This document shows positions 30,265 to 44,061 of a DNA stretch of 64,000 nucleotides, one piece after another; positions within the stretch are counted from its first letter, which is position 1; every line of letters starts with the position of its first letter. The stretch lies in NCBI RefSeq assembly GCF_010015445.1, contig NC_053126.1, positions 15,626,669 to 15,690,668 of the forward strand, read 5' to 3'. The notes beneath the pieces are model-generated. The model ran no database searches. It was not told the DNA's origin and was given only the letters and a program-made list of their open reading frames with translations. This stretch comes from Perca fluviatilis. Lineage: Eukaryota > Chordata > Actinopteri > Perciformes > Percidae. A program made the translations under genes and the position numbers.

Positions 30265-33200
30265 GGAGCATTTTAGGGAAATGTGCTAAATACAGAACAG
30301 AACCTAAAATAAGAAGCAGAAAAGAGTGTAGTATACACAAAACTGCAGCTGGTAGCAGAGACCCACATGATATCTGGTTGGCAGTATATACTAAGTGTTT
30401 ACTGACTGGGAGAAAGTAGACCTGACAGATCTCAAACTGTCCTGGGGAACTTAATATAATGTGAATATCATGTCATGTCTGCAAAAGCTTTAAGGTTTGT
30501 TAGTGAAACCCTGCTGTCTTCATCACATAGTTATGAATGAAGTGCAGACCACTACTGCCCCCCTGGACCAAAAAGAGGTAAAGCAACCACATGAAACTAT
30601 CCTCTTCTTTCAGTCTCTCTTTCTATCTGGTTGGATTCTGACATCAATTACACAGTGGATAAATGTGGGGTTTGTCTTTGTGTTCTCAAGGGAACAGAAC
30701 AGCTTCTCAGGTATCAAACAAAAATCACTAACTAACAAAAATCATTAAATCACAAAAAAATAAAGTGTCATCTCAAAGGTAAAACTTAAAATTTGCAAAC
30801 AAAATAGCCTATTTGTGTAGTCATAAATTAAAGGGCTTTTATTTGTTTGATATGTCATTTTGTTTACAGTTCTCTCTGTTTCTTTCTCACTGATCAGTCT
30901 TTTGCTCTATTTATCACGTTTGTAGTTACGCTCCCAGCTTTCTGTTTTGCAATTCGACTTATTTGCTTCTGAATGACCTCGCTGGCGGGTCTTTTCAGGT
31001 CGTTGTCCCCATTTAATAGTAAAACAGTTGAGAACAAAGCTGAAGTCAACTGATTTGTCCGTTTTTAGCTTACTTTATGTACAGTTAGAAGCCGGGTTCC
31101 CACCAAAGGTTTGGCCCTCAGTAGGTCAAAATAAATTATAAATAATGGAAAAAAAAAAAACTTTCTACACAAATTTGTATTCATTTATTTAGCACTTTTC
31201 TCAAATATTGGCCTTGGAACAGTTAAAGTATTAATGTAGAAGCTATATTTTGCCTTTTAAATGTAGTACAAGTATAAACTAAGAAATGGAAATACTCAAT
31301 TAAAGTACAAGAGCCTCAACATTTGACTACCAGATCTTAAGACATGCCCCCTTTGTTGTCAATATGGTTGCTGAGAACACTGAAATCAAGAACTCCAGGA
31401 GATCCTCCCCTCCGGGTCAGCGTCAAAGTCACGACATTTCAGCAAACTTATAAATGAACGACTTAAACACACACAGATGTTTGACACACACTGCGTCATA
31501 CTACAACACAGAAGAATATTCTACGCTGGTGAGTAATAACAATACCATTTGAACTTCTAAAAAGCTCCATAGGTCAATTAGATTCTGGAAATTGGTTTTG
31601 TTTAATCAAATAATTTCAATCAATATATGGCCTTAAAAGAGGGATAGGACTGCCTAATTGTTGAATTTCAGTTGCATCAGTTTGATATTATTTACTGAGA
31701 TTAATACAATACATATATAATTTTAAGATTAATGTCAACCTAGAGAAATGGTTACCTCCATTTTGTAAATAATTGTGGATAAAACAATGTGGATGAATTG
31801 AGTTTAAACGGGTTTCCCCTCACCTCACACTAGTGCCAACTTCAACATCAGGGAGGGGGAATCGTTATACTTTCACTGATGAACAAACATCTTTGTGCAT
31901 GGAATAATTATACTCAATAGCAAATTAGAGTATTTAATGTGTCTTCAGCTGTTAAAGTGTTTTCCATTTTAAATCTTGAGTAAGAATATCTCTCTATCAA
32001 ATCTGCAAATGTACTGTAGTTACACTGAATTTATCCTCATTGTTATTCAAACTGCAAATGCAAGAAACAGATAATAAAATAGTTATAAATCTTTTACTAT
32101 AATTAATCAATGTTAACTATTTCAAACGGTAACAATAAATGAACAGAAAAAAAGTTACATTTACATTTTCAGTCACATTTTCCAAATATAAACTGAGCTT
32201 TGAAATATGTAATGAATACATTTATAAACAGTTCATTATACCATAGGGTATTTAATTTGGTTTTTAGTAGATGTGTGCCTGAAGAAAAACACACTTGATT
32301 AAGTCTGCCATCTCCAGGGACCATCATCATCATCTTGACAAAGAGCGTCACTCCCCTGTCAGTGGGATTAGCCCCACAGGAGTGTGTGTGTGGCCTGAGG
32401 GGGAGCCGGCAGCAGAGAAAGGTGCACTGAGGGAGCAAGGGCAAGAAAGGTCCACATTAAACAAGAACAGGCCCCTTGATGGCTGTACAAGGAACAATCA
32501 CAGCCTCTGGCTCCAATAGTCCATTCGGTGGTGGGGAGCTCAGGTGTACTGCATGTGAAGACTCGTGCAAATCAGCCTGACTCAGATCTTCTGTAAATAG
32601 TCCCGGAGTACAGAACAAAACCGGACATTTAGGGCATGTATTTAAAAAAAAGTCCTTCTGTAGGGGCCAAAGACAGAGACACTGAGCTCAAGGCCAAGGA
32701 CACCTCTAATGGTTTCCTTCATGTCTGACTTCAGTTATTATTCCATCAATCCAGCCATTATTACATTTGTTTTCCAGGTTATCATATTCTGCTCAGAAAT
32801 TAGCTTTAGGAATAGCTAAATGTCAGAAACAGGCTTTTAAGAGCTCCAGGAAATTACCAAATTGCCGCTGCCCTTACTAACAACAGTCTTGAGCAATTGT
32901 TTACGTGCAGAATATGAACCTTGCCATTTTAATTTGGGAATAGCTGCCCTTTTATTCTGCTCTGAAAGGGTGGGGCTTTTAGTATGAGTCCCTTAAGTGA
33001 GTTAGATGTCCCTGTGTACGGAGGGTCACACTTCCCAGAGGAAGATCCACACAGACACAATAACAAAAAAACAACCTGAGGAGAAGCCCTGACGGTGTTT
33101 GTAATGTGTTTTTGTTGCTGTCTCAGTTTCACTCTGCAGCTTATTTAACTCTACTGAGAATACAATTCTCAGCAGATTAGAAACAAGGATTCTAATGAAC

Positions 33201-33402
33201 AACAGTATGTTTGACATGACACCGGCTGTATAATTTTTACTGAAAACAAGATGAAGTATGAGTCCCCTTGATAAACACCTGACTTTGATGGGCAATTGTG
33301 TTGTGAGTGAGTGAGTGCTGTCTAGAAGATGGTAATCATGTTGAAAACCTCACCACTATCCTTATTTTTCTCCCATCAGAGTCCTTTTGTAGTTACAGAA
33401 TC

Positions 33403-34389
33403 ATGGAGAGAAATGTATCTTCACCACTGAACTTGACCTCTCTCCCAACTCAACTCCCTCTAAACAACACCGCTGACATCAACGCCACAGCAAAACCCTT
33501 CAGTGTGTTTGACAACTGCGATCATCAGGTAGAAGGCATTCTCTTTGACCTGACCCTGCAGTGCATCAACGTAGTCGTGGGAATCCCGGCCAACATACTT
33601 GTCATTGCCATCCTCATTCACAATCGCAAAGAACCCACCACCTCTGACATATTCTTGGGCTCCCTGGCCTTCATGGATGCCTACTTTAGTGCCATGACCC
33701 CTTTAATCTTCCTTAACTTGTACTACTGGCAGAGCAAACAGATGTGGTCCGCCTTCAAGTTTTCCTACGGTGTGAAAGACACGAGCGGGCCATTGTTTCT
33801 CTCCTGTGTCTGCCTAGATCGCTTTGTGGCTGTGCTCTTTCCAGTTATGTTTGGGGAGTTTAAACACATTAAGTACAGGTTAAGCCTCTCAGTGCTGGTA
33901 TTCTGCCTCACATTTGCCTACTCTGCAGCCAAGGTTGTGGGAGGCATCCACGACTTCGAGAAGGTGTTCACCAGTGAGATCTTGGCAGCATTTACATGGA
34001 TGGTCTTGAGTAATGTGTGCATCCTGTGGACCCTGAAGAAGTCCCGCGGTGCAGGGAAAGATGAGATGCACCCCATGAAGAAGAAGGCCTTCAAGACGGT
34101 GCTGTCTATCCTTTGTATCATTGTGTTCAACTACCTGCCACCTGTGGCCCTGTTTCCTTTCGAAAACCACTACTCCCCTGATGTGTTTCGCTGCTACGTG
34201 CAGCCTGTGGGCTTCGGTTTCCTCAACATCAGCAGCACCATCCAGCCACTGGTCTATCTATACCGTCTGGAGAAGGTGCCTTTCCTCTCAGACACCTGCT
34301 TTAAGAGGTGCTGCACCTGTGTCTCTGCAGAGAACAACAAACCCCCACCTGCTAATACACATGTTGAGCCTCATGGATGCTCAGTTTAA
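33403..34389 (+). CDS. Class A (rhodopsin-like) orphan GPCR
   Basis: Intronless frame of 328 aa. I chose the ATG at 33403 because it is the first ATG after a likely 3' splice site ending at 33379; upstream in-frame sequence has no ATG. The N-terminal domain has four N-glycosylation sequons (Asn4, 10, 21, 27). Seven hydrophobic segments follow. Class A landmarks are Asn64 (1.50), Asp92 (2.50), Asp139-Arg140-Phe (DRF for DRY) and Pro282/Tyr285 of the TM7 xPxxY motif, where Asn is replaced by Gln281. TM6 reads FNYLPP, resembling delta-branch receptors (P2Y-like). Cys39 and Cys264 could form the N-terminus to ECL3 bridge seen in P2Y and chemokine receptors. No cysteine lies at 3.25 or in the short ECL2, so the usual TM3-ECL2 disulfide is absent. 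The C-tail has a CCTC cluster that could be palmitoylated. Ligand unknown; orphan call only. Confidence 0.9.
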   Translation: MERNVSSPLNLTSLPTQLPLNNTADINATAKPFSVFDNCDHQVEGILFDLTLQCINVVVGIPANILVIAILIHNRKEPTTSDIFLGSLAFMDAYFSAMTPLIFLNLYYWQSKQMWSAFKFSYGVKDTSGPLFLSCVCLDRFVAVLFPVMFGEFKHIKYRLSLSVLVFCLTFAYSAAKVVGGIHDFEKVFTSEILAAFTWMVLSNVCILWTLKKSRGAGKDEMHPMKKKAFKTVLSILCIIVFNYLPPVALFPFENHYSPDVFRCYVQPVGFGFLNISSTIQPLVYLYRLEKVPFLSDTCFKRCCTCVSAENNKPPPANTHVEPHGCSV

Positions 34390-34542
34390 CATCTGTCTCT
34401 TAAGAAGAGCTGTGAACTGTGAGGGTGGTTTTGTAACTTGTCTTTAATTTGATTATTTTCCAAATATGTGTTTAACTGAATATATTTGAAGGGAATATGC
34501 ATCAGTGATGAAGTGGAAAATCAACATTTTAATTTCATGTTT

Positions 34543-34548
34543 AATAAA
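34543..34548 (+). terminator. Poly-A signal of the GPCR gene
   Basis: AATAAA lies 154 bp after the GPCR stop codon. Confidence 0.6.
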
Positions 34549-34698
34549 CTGATAATGTTGAGGAATATTCATCTCTAAAACCAGCACAAGGTTTTTGTTC
34601 GAAGTCTCCACTGTAATGAAATCCTCCAAAGGATTTGTTTGACTTTGGCGCCATCATGTGTACAAAAGAGACCAATAAACTGAATGTACAGTCTGACC

Positions 34699-34700
<2 letters not shown>

Positions 34701-34784
<84 letters not shown>

Positions 34785-34791
34785 TGTGTGA
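34701..34791 (+). repeat. (TG)n microsatellite
   Basis: About 80 bp perfect TG run, then imperfect copies. Confidence 0.97.
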
Positions 34792-34954
34792 TTTGGTGTG
34801 TTCTGTGTGTCTGTGCATGTGGTGAATTAGAAAGAACTTCCTCTTTATCTGAGTGAAACATAATCATAAAACATTATCAACATCAGATAGAAGAATCATA
34901 GAACACCTGCACAGCAGCATCATTCATTCAGATGTAATGTAATGTCAATTTTTT

Positions 34955-35505
34955 TTTTTTTTTTCCACCACGTGACTCAATGTACTATTTATTAGCATTT
35001 TTCTTCAGTTAAAGGAATTTTCTTATTTGTTTTATATTAGATGTCAAGGCAATTCAATTAAAATTCACATATAAATTCACACTTGCCTCAAGGGGCTTCA
35101 CAGTCTGTACAGCATACAAGACCCTTGATGAGAACATTAATGCCATGTCAGTAAATGTGTAGTTAGGGGCAGCAGCTGGTGAGCTTAATTTAGCACAAAG
35201 TGTGAAAACATGGGGAAACCACTAGACTGTCTGTGTCTGAAGGTGTGACACCTACGCTTTGTACAGTTTAAACACACAAGATAGGCTACAATTAGTGAGT
35301 TTTGGAGGTGCTGGAAGAGCCAGGCTAGCTGTTTCCCCGTTTTCAGTATTTAAGCTATGCTAAGCTTAGCTCACCGGCTATTGGCAGCAGCTTCATATTC
35401 GTCATACAGACATGTGAGTGGTATCAATTTTCTTATCTAGCTCTCAGCAAAAAAAGAGAATAAGGGTAGGCCTATTTCCCAAAATGTTGGACTATTCCTT
35501 TAAGG
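34955..35505. repeat. Dispersed repeats including a MITE end
   Basis: 34955-34974 is poly-T. About 35085-35130 carries the word CAAGGGGCTTCACAGTCTGT, which I recall as part of a common teleost repeat. 35310-35505 matches the right half of the MITE at 20385-20545 (taagcttagctcacc, catacagacatg, gtatcaattttcttatcta, atttcccaaaatgtt). No gene is seen between the GPCR and the TRIM 3' end. Confidence 0.5.
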
Positions 35506-35697
35506 AGGAATACGTAACAACAAAGGTGACAATGTGTTTTAAAAATTACTTAGATAAAGAGATACTTTGCATGCCTTCTTAAAGAGAAAATAACATTACA
35601 GCCAGTCAATCCACCAATCCCATTTAATTATTTTACATTGATCTCATCCATCAAAACAGGTCTGGGATCATATTATCTTACAAAATTAATAAATCCT

Positions 35698-37690
35698 TCA
35701 TCCGTGACGCAGCATTGTCACAAGTACTTTCTCTGGCATTATTCTCAATGGATGACTGCTCTGTGTATAAAAATATGGAAGTAAAGTTTCTGTGAACGTG
35801 TGTGTGAATACATAAATGAGTGTGTCATCAGCAGGGTCAAAGAAAGACATCGTCCCTTTGTTGTAATCCAGTTTTACTTTGACTTGTTTGGGCAATCTTG
35901 TAACTGTCAGTGGGGTGGGTGGTGAAGTCATTGCCCTGAACTCTCCGTTCCTGAAACATAAAGTCCAGAAGCCGTTCTCAGGCCGAGCGGAGATCTCAGA
36001 GTTCCTAGGTACAGACAAAGAGGCCACGCCGAGGAGCCAGTCCTGATTACTTCCTGTTTCCACGACCCAGTGGTGGCTTCCTGTGCCCAGTGCGTCCATG
36101 CCTACCACTTCAGCGCTGATGTGGAAGCGCTCTGGGTTGTCAGGGCAACTTCTGTGCGTCTTTGAGTAGTGGAGGGAAGTGAGGTCGTCAGACAGGATGA
36201 GACAGGGGTGTGCTGTGTTTGGGTCCAAAGTCACAGGAGCTTAAAGACAGGATATTAGCAGAGAGATTGATATGTTAAACAGGGTTTGGGTTGTGCGATT
36301 CTACTCTTTTGGCCTCTGAACCTGAATATAACAATAGCATATACTCACTATAGTCAATATGGTCCAGTATTTTCTCCAAGACTTTATACTTGAGGTTGCA
36401 GAGATGCTTGGTCACATCAATCAATAACCCGGACATGTTGTCTGAATCAAGCGCTATGTTTTTTTCTCTGTGATAAAAAAATATATATACAGTATATCTT
36501 ATATGTCATAGTCAACACAAATAGTGTAAATCCATAACCTTGTTCACCTACCTGTCCTGAGTGGCTTTGAAATTCTGGAAAATAGAAACATTAACAGTCA
36601 AGGTGGGAAGTTTTTGGGAACAATGATTTAAAAGTTGATGTATTATTGACTGTACGGACCTTCAACAAGACCATATCATCTTCTTTCAGCTGCTCTTGTA
36701 TGACTGAGATTGTCTCTGTGAGCAACAACACTTCTGCTGAAAGCTCTTTAATCTTATCCTTCATTTCTGCAATCTTGTCTTCTTCTTCTTTTTTCACAGC
36801 CGCTATTCTGGCCAGCTCATCTTGGTAGAGGGCTTGATGTAGCTGCTCGAACTGTCTCTTGATCAATCTTTGCGTTTTTAGTGACTGACTCTGCAGGAGA
36901 TTATTGCAAATTTTTGTTTATTTGACCAGATGTTTTTAGTCAAAATCAAATATATGTCATCTAATCAAAGTTACCTTGATGTACTCAATCATGTCTGGAG
37001 AGGTCATGTGAATTCTTTTGAGGCTGTCAGCTTTATCTTGCAAATTCTTGAGGGATAAAACAAGTTCATCCTGAAAATCAAGTAAACCTCAGTCAGCAGA
37101 TATCAGATATCTTAATACTATTTCAGTATTTTGAGTGCTTTTGGATATTTTAGGCCTGGAATATAAGAGATATAAGAAAAGATAACAGCGCGGCTCACAA
37201 CAGGACAGACTTGTGGGGCTGCATTTTACCTTTAGGTGAGGCATTGAATACTGCAGGTTGCTTTTACAATGATGTGGGAAACAGTGATATATTCCCTTAC
37301 CTTGCAGTCTAGTACTGCCTCTTCTATAGGTGAGCAGTTGTGACTCTTGTGCAGTTTGGAAGACTGGCACACCACACAGATGGGCTGTTTGTCAACCAGA
37401 CAGAAGAGTTTTAACTTCTCCCCGTGCAGATTACAGTTCATCTTCTCTTCCACCAGCACTGAACTCCTCCTAGTCGTCAAAAGAGCTTCACAGACATTTC
37501 TCAGAGCCAAATTGGTGGCAGGACTAGCCTTGGAGGCTCTTTTTCTGCATACTGGACACTCACGTAACCCTGTTTCCCAATAGCGCTTCAGACAGCTCCT
37601 GCAGAAGCTGTGGCTACATGACAGCAAAACAGGGTCCGTAAAGATGTCACAGCATATTGGGCATGTGAGATCCTCCTCTGGGAGTGACAT
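35698..37690 (-). CDS. TRIM E3 ubiquitin ligase, RING-B-box-coiled coil-PRY/SPRY
   Basis: Six exons on the minus strand: 37690-37301, 37070-36975, 36890-36660, 36574-36552, 36467-36349 and 36239-35698. They join in frame to 466 aa. Exon sizes 390/96/231/23/119/542 follow the classical TRIM pattern, including the 96-, 231- and 23-bp exons. The RING C3HC4 is complete (Cys10, 13, 25, His27, Cys30, 33, 45, 48). The B-box2 has Cys86, His89, Cys97, Asp100, Cys105, 108, His114, 117. A coiled coil spans about 125-250, and PRY-SPRY about 288-466 (VTLDPNTAHP; HHWVVE; LDYNKGTMSFFD). Known family role: RING-dependent ubiquitin transfer, with SPRY binding the target. It resembles fish TRIM35 / zinc-binding protein A33 / TRIM69-like genes, a lineage-expanded group, so no one-to-one symbol is given. 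The donor of the 231-bp exon is unusual (GTCCGT). All zinc ligands are intact, so it looks functional. Confidence 0.9.
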
Positions 37691-38787
37691 GATTTTCAGC
37701 TTGTCATGTACAATACAGCAAATCCACAGTTCAAAACAGCATAAGTCTTCCGGTGTAAGTCCTTAATGATTCCTCTGTCAACAATAATAATTCCGTGTGC
37801 CGAGTTAAACTTTTCTCCTGAGAGCCTCAGAGCGCACTAACAGCCTATTGTTCTTGACATGAAGGAGCAAATGCTCTTGGTTTTCCTGTGCATGACTTAT
37901 GTGGGAGTAACTCAAATCACGCAGCACTGTGAAACAACACTGTATGTAGCCAAGCTGGGAAACAGGAAACATAGCTCTACTGGCCAGTTGTTGGAAAATG
38001 GGTTGGTAACTGCATGTTTGGAATGTCACCATTCAGGATATGAATGTGAATGTTTCAGGGTTGACATCCATGTTATTAGCCCAAGGCGTCACAGCCAACA
38101 TTTAAACCTAGTTATTAGTCTAAGATGTAGTTCGTTATTGACAATTTAAACCGGGAATGGTCAGGTAAAAACAATATACTGCAACTAATTTCATACCCAG
38201 ACATGCTCAGAAATAAACAGTCATTTACTAACTTGTTATTAATGTACTGTATTCTAGTTTAGACAAGTTATTGATAATATTGGTTGTGATAGTTTTATGT
38301 CACTATATCTGCCTTATATGCATAATTGGTGTTTGTCTTGATGATTGCAATAACACAACATTTCTGCTGCAGGCAATAGGGACCAGAGATTTTTCCTCCT
38401 CTTTCTACTGAATACAAGTAAGACAGAATGTGTAATAGGTGGCAGCTAAAAATAGATTAAACAACATAGTGAACATCTTACCTGAAAACCTACTTTTACT
38501 GAAGAGGAGTAGTATTGCATTGACACATGTGGGTGCAGGTTGTTATTGAAAGTGACAGGTTTTTTAACATAAATAATTTTGGTGTCCTTGATTCTGAATG
38601 TAAAGACCTAACAATGTCTGCATTTTAGGCCTAACGAATATTCAGTGTCCACAAACAGTGTTGGTATTCTTGTCAGTTTGCTGTGATAACTTAGAAGTAA
38701 TACAAACTAAACTTCTTTAACTTTAAAAACTGACTGAACGACTTAAATGATAAGTAAACAATTATTGAAGCGTCTTCCTTGTTGAGC

Positions 38788-38838
<51 letters not shown>

Positions 38839-39660
38839 GTTGGGGTATATAATCCAATAGCATTGGAAGGTATAATCTTCTTCATTTGTCTAACTAGGAA
38901 AGCTAAAGCCAAATATTAGATTCAGACAAACTTTAGAATACATTTTTGCACAAAATCAGGATTGTCGATTTTGTCCTTCATCACTTATTGGAAGCACATG
39001 GCTGACCTCATCTACCCATCCCTCTAACTTGTGTTTTCTTATGTAACCATAAATATATGTCAATGTGTTTTGTCTTTCCCCCATTTGATTGTTAAAAGGG
39101 CTATTGTATTTAAAAGTAGTTTTAAAAGAAGTAGAGCACACATTTGATCAGGCCCTACATGGCTGCACATCCAGGGTATGTTTTCAATCATTTTACCTTG
39201 TTTGAACATGCAGACCTCATGGCACCAGAACATTCAGAATACCGTGGGATAATATCAAGTTGGTACTTTTCAGAAGTAGGCTATCAAGAAGTCCTCATAG
39301 GCTACTCCAGTTGATAGCTACATTGTATATGTTGCTGTCCTTGTCCTTTCATCCATGGCTTTGACGTCAAAATAATGAACTCGTGGTGATTTACAATGGG
39401 CTACACTCTACACAGTCTATGGCTACACTGTTAAAACTGCACATCAACGGCCTTGATGACCTATCAAAGTGTGTATTAAACCTTCATCTGTATTTCTGTT
39501 GTGTGCGTGTCAGTATAAAACTAGTGGGTGTGTATGCTTGGAGGGGGTCTGAGTGCACTGAGTTCGTGAGAATAATAATAGGAATCTTATTGATGATGAC
39601 TGATGCAGCTTCTCGCACCCTATCCGCGATTTACGGGTCTTTGTTCCCTCCCTCTCTCCT
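37691..39660. other. Intergenic DNA between TRIM and tubulin genes
   Basis: The TRIM 5' flank lies at its left edge and the tubulin promoter at its right edge. A (TG)n tract lies at 38791-38837. A perfect CRE, TGACGTCA, occurs at 39362-39369, about 315 bp upstream of the one in the tubulin promoter. No exon is supported. Confidence 0.5.
38791..38837 (+). repeat. (GT)n microsatellite
   Basis: GT run of about 47 bp. Confidence 0.95.
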
Positions 39661-39670
39661 CCGGTCTTTG

Positions 39671-39731
39671 GTTACCATGGCGATGACGTCAAGTTGCACC
39701 ACCAATTCAGCCCAGTAGAAGGTCTTTATAG
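39671..39731 (+). promoter_or_regulatory. Beta-tubulin core promoter: X-box, CRE, CCAAT, TATA
   Basis: In order: GTTACCATGGCGAT (39671-39684) matches the RFX X-box consensus RYYNYY-WW-RRNRAC at 13 of 14 positions; TGACGTCA (39684-39691) is a perfect palindromic CRE; CCAAT (39702-39706); TTTATAG (39725-39731) as TATA box. The start codon is at 39844, which leaves room for a 5' UTR of roughly 85-90 bp. The sites are seen directly; factor binding is inferred. Confidence 0.65.
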
Positions 39732-39843
39732 GCGGTGCCAAAGACTCCCGGACGATCGACTGCAGGAATCACCATCCTGTGAATCTCTGCTGCTCTGATT
39801 CCTATCTCCTACTCGACCACCCTTGTATCCATCTGTTACAAAA

Positions 39844-42378
<2,535 letters not shown>

Positions 42379-42684
42379 AACCTCAGCCTACCCAGCTGCC
42401 AAATCTCATTTTATCTCGCCCATCCCCCAATTCCATCCCTTCCATCTCTCTTCATCAGAAATTGAATGGTCTGCCACACTCTGAAAAACTGTCAACATCT
42501 AGATGACTGTTCCTCTAATGTTAGACATTGATGTGTATTTATACTGGTGACGTTTTTGGTTCATTTGTTTTTTTTATGTTGTGAATGCACAGACTTATTG
42601 GCATCCTTACATCTGTCCTGTCATTGCCTTGTGGAAATTTAAAAGCAAGTGATTTTAACTGTAAAGCCTTGAATTTGTAGGATG

Positions 42685-42690
42685 AATAAA
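42685..42690 (+). terminator. Poly-A signal of the beta-tubulin gene
   Basis: AATAAA about 307 bp after the stop codon, in a normal 3' UTR. Confidence 0.8.
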
Positions 42691-42960
42691 ATGTGATTAA
42701 AAAGGCCACTTTTACTGTCTCTGAGTTTTTATTGATTCACTTAATGTGTGATGATCTGACATTATTACTGCACTTCAGTGTCTGTTCGTGAATGTGTCGA
42801 CAAGGGAAGTAGTTCTGATATATTGGTTCTATATTGGCGACATTTACTCAAGTTTCCAAATATTTTTGATTTAGAAAAGTATCTGTATATAAAAGATTAG
42901 ACTCGCTCTACAATTTTTCATTACATTATAGATAACCTTTTTGTTCCAGAGAGACGAACA

Positions 42961-43164
42961 ATGGCTTCAGTGTTTCAGAGACTTTCTTCGGTACAGTCTG
43001 ACAGGTTATTGCAGGAGCTGAACTTTTCACTCTCTGACTATCAGGACTTCTTATCTGCTCAGCTGTTTTTAAAGACTAAGCGTACAAAGTTATGGACTTG
43101 TTCACATTTTCCCCAATGCATAGATTTTTTTTTATGTGGTATATATACTGTACAATTTTATTAA
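42961..43164 (+). CDS. Candidate small ORF with TATA box
   Basis: 67-codon frame starting in a fair Kozak context (AACAATGG). A strong TATA box, TATATAAA (42886-42893), lies about 70 bp upstream, and ATTAAA lies at the stop codon. The first 40 residues are amphipathic and not low-complexity; the tail is Cys- and aromatic-rich and looks like read-through into non-coding sequence. It is not recognised as any family. It could be a decayed exon, a small unannotated gene or chance. TTTGTTCCAG just before it could also be a 3' splice site. Confidence 0.25.
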   Translation: MASVFQRLSSVQSDRLLQELNFSLSDYQDFLSAQLFLKTKRTKLWTCSHFPQCIDFFLCGIYTVQFY

Positions 43165-44061
43165 ATGTTTCCCTGTTTATGTTATTTTGACTAGGATTTG
43201 AATACTGCGGATATAATCATACCTTTAGAGTGACGTGATGTATTTTTAAGGCAACTCATTAATTTGAACAGGATGTCCTCATAGATGCTTTAAATGATTT
43301 ATATGCTTTGCAAAGTTTAACTATTCAACTATTTTACAAACATATATTTGAAAAAATCATTAATAAAATGTAACATTGTAAAACATCTGCTTGATTATTA
43401 TGCATTATGCACTGTATGGTTGATCTGATGAAATTAACTTTAAATAATGTGAATTCAAATTAGTTTAAAAAAAATACTTGAATTGTAAACAATTGCTTGC
43501 TTTTGCTCAATATATTTTCTCAGTATAACCTAATTTTTAACATACAGCTTCCTTTATAAAATCAATAGTTTTTGCATGTTTAATTACAGTCATTTTTGAC
43601 TAAAAAACATCTGTCTTGATGCAATGGACTCATTAGGACTCCAGCAAGACAAATAATTAGTTTGAGGTAAAAGATTGCTATAGATTTTTGCCAGTGACAG
43701 TATTTCATAATAGACTGAATCAAATCAAAAATATGGTAAATGGCAACTAAAACAAGAAAAAACAGCTCTAACCTAAAATGATTAATGATGATAAAATACT
43801 GAAACTCTTGTGTAATTTGTGGGGAGGAATTGTTCAAAACCTCCTTGAAATGTCCAATTGTTCTTGAAATCAGCTAGATCCATCCAGGGGCATTTCTTCA
43901 TAGTGCCATGCAGGAACCGTTCAGTGCTTGTTGAAATGAAAGCTCAAACTTTGCAATATGTGCTCTCTTAAACCTGGAGAGATTTTTCTTTCATTAATCA
44001 GCTCAAAAGATCTGCTATGCAAATGTTTGCAGGACTTTGTAGAAACATAAAGCACAAAATG
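43165..44061. other. Intergenic DNA, crb3 3' flank
   Basis: AT-rich. It contains the crb3 3' UTR of unknown length; no AATAAA on the minus strand stands out. A minus-strand ATTAAA near 43580 is a possible poly-A signal. Confidence 0.4.

Larger units (their letters stand above)
25829..33402. other. Non-coding DNA upstream of the GPCR
   Basis: No exon is supported. It includes a dispersed-repeat copy (28945-29260, minus strand) and a (CATA)n tract (30236-30264). The block at 32280-32600 is noticeably more GC-rich than its surroundings and could be regulatory, but no specific element can be named. A pyrimidine-rich TTTTTCTCCCATCAG at about 33365-33379 looks like a 3' splice site just before the GPCR start codon. 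Confidence 0.5.

Noticed and set aside
33307..33402. N-terminal extension of the GPCR to 33307
   Set aside because: It would need a GTG start and crosses a pyrimidine-rich 3' splice site. The ATG at 33403, followed by glycosylation sites, is a normal GPCR N-terminus.
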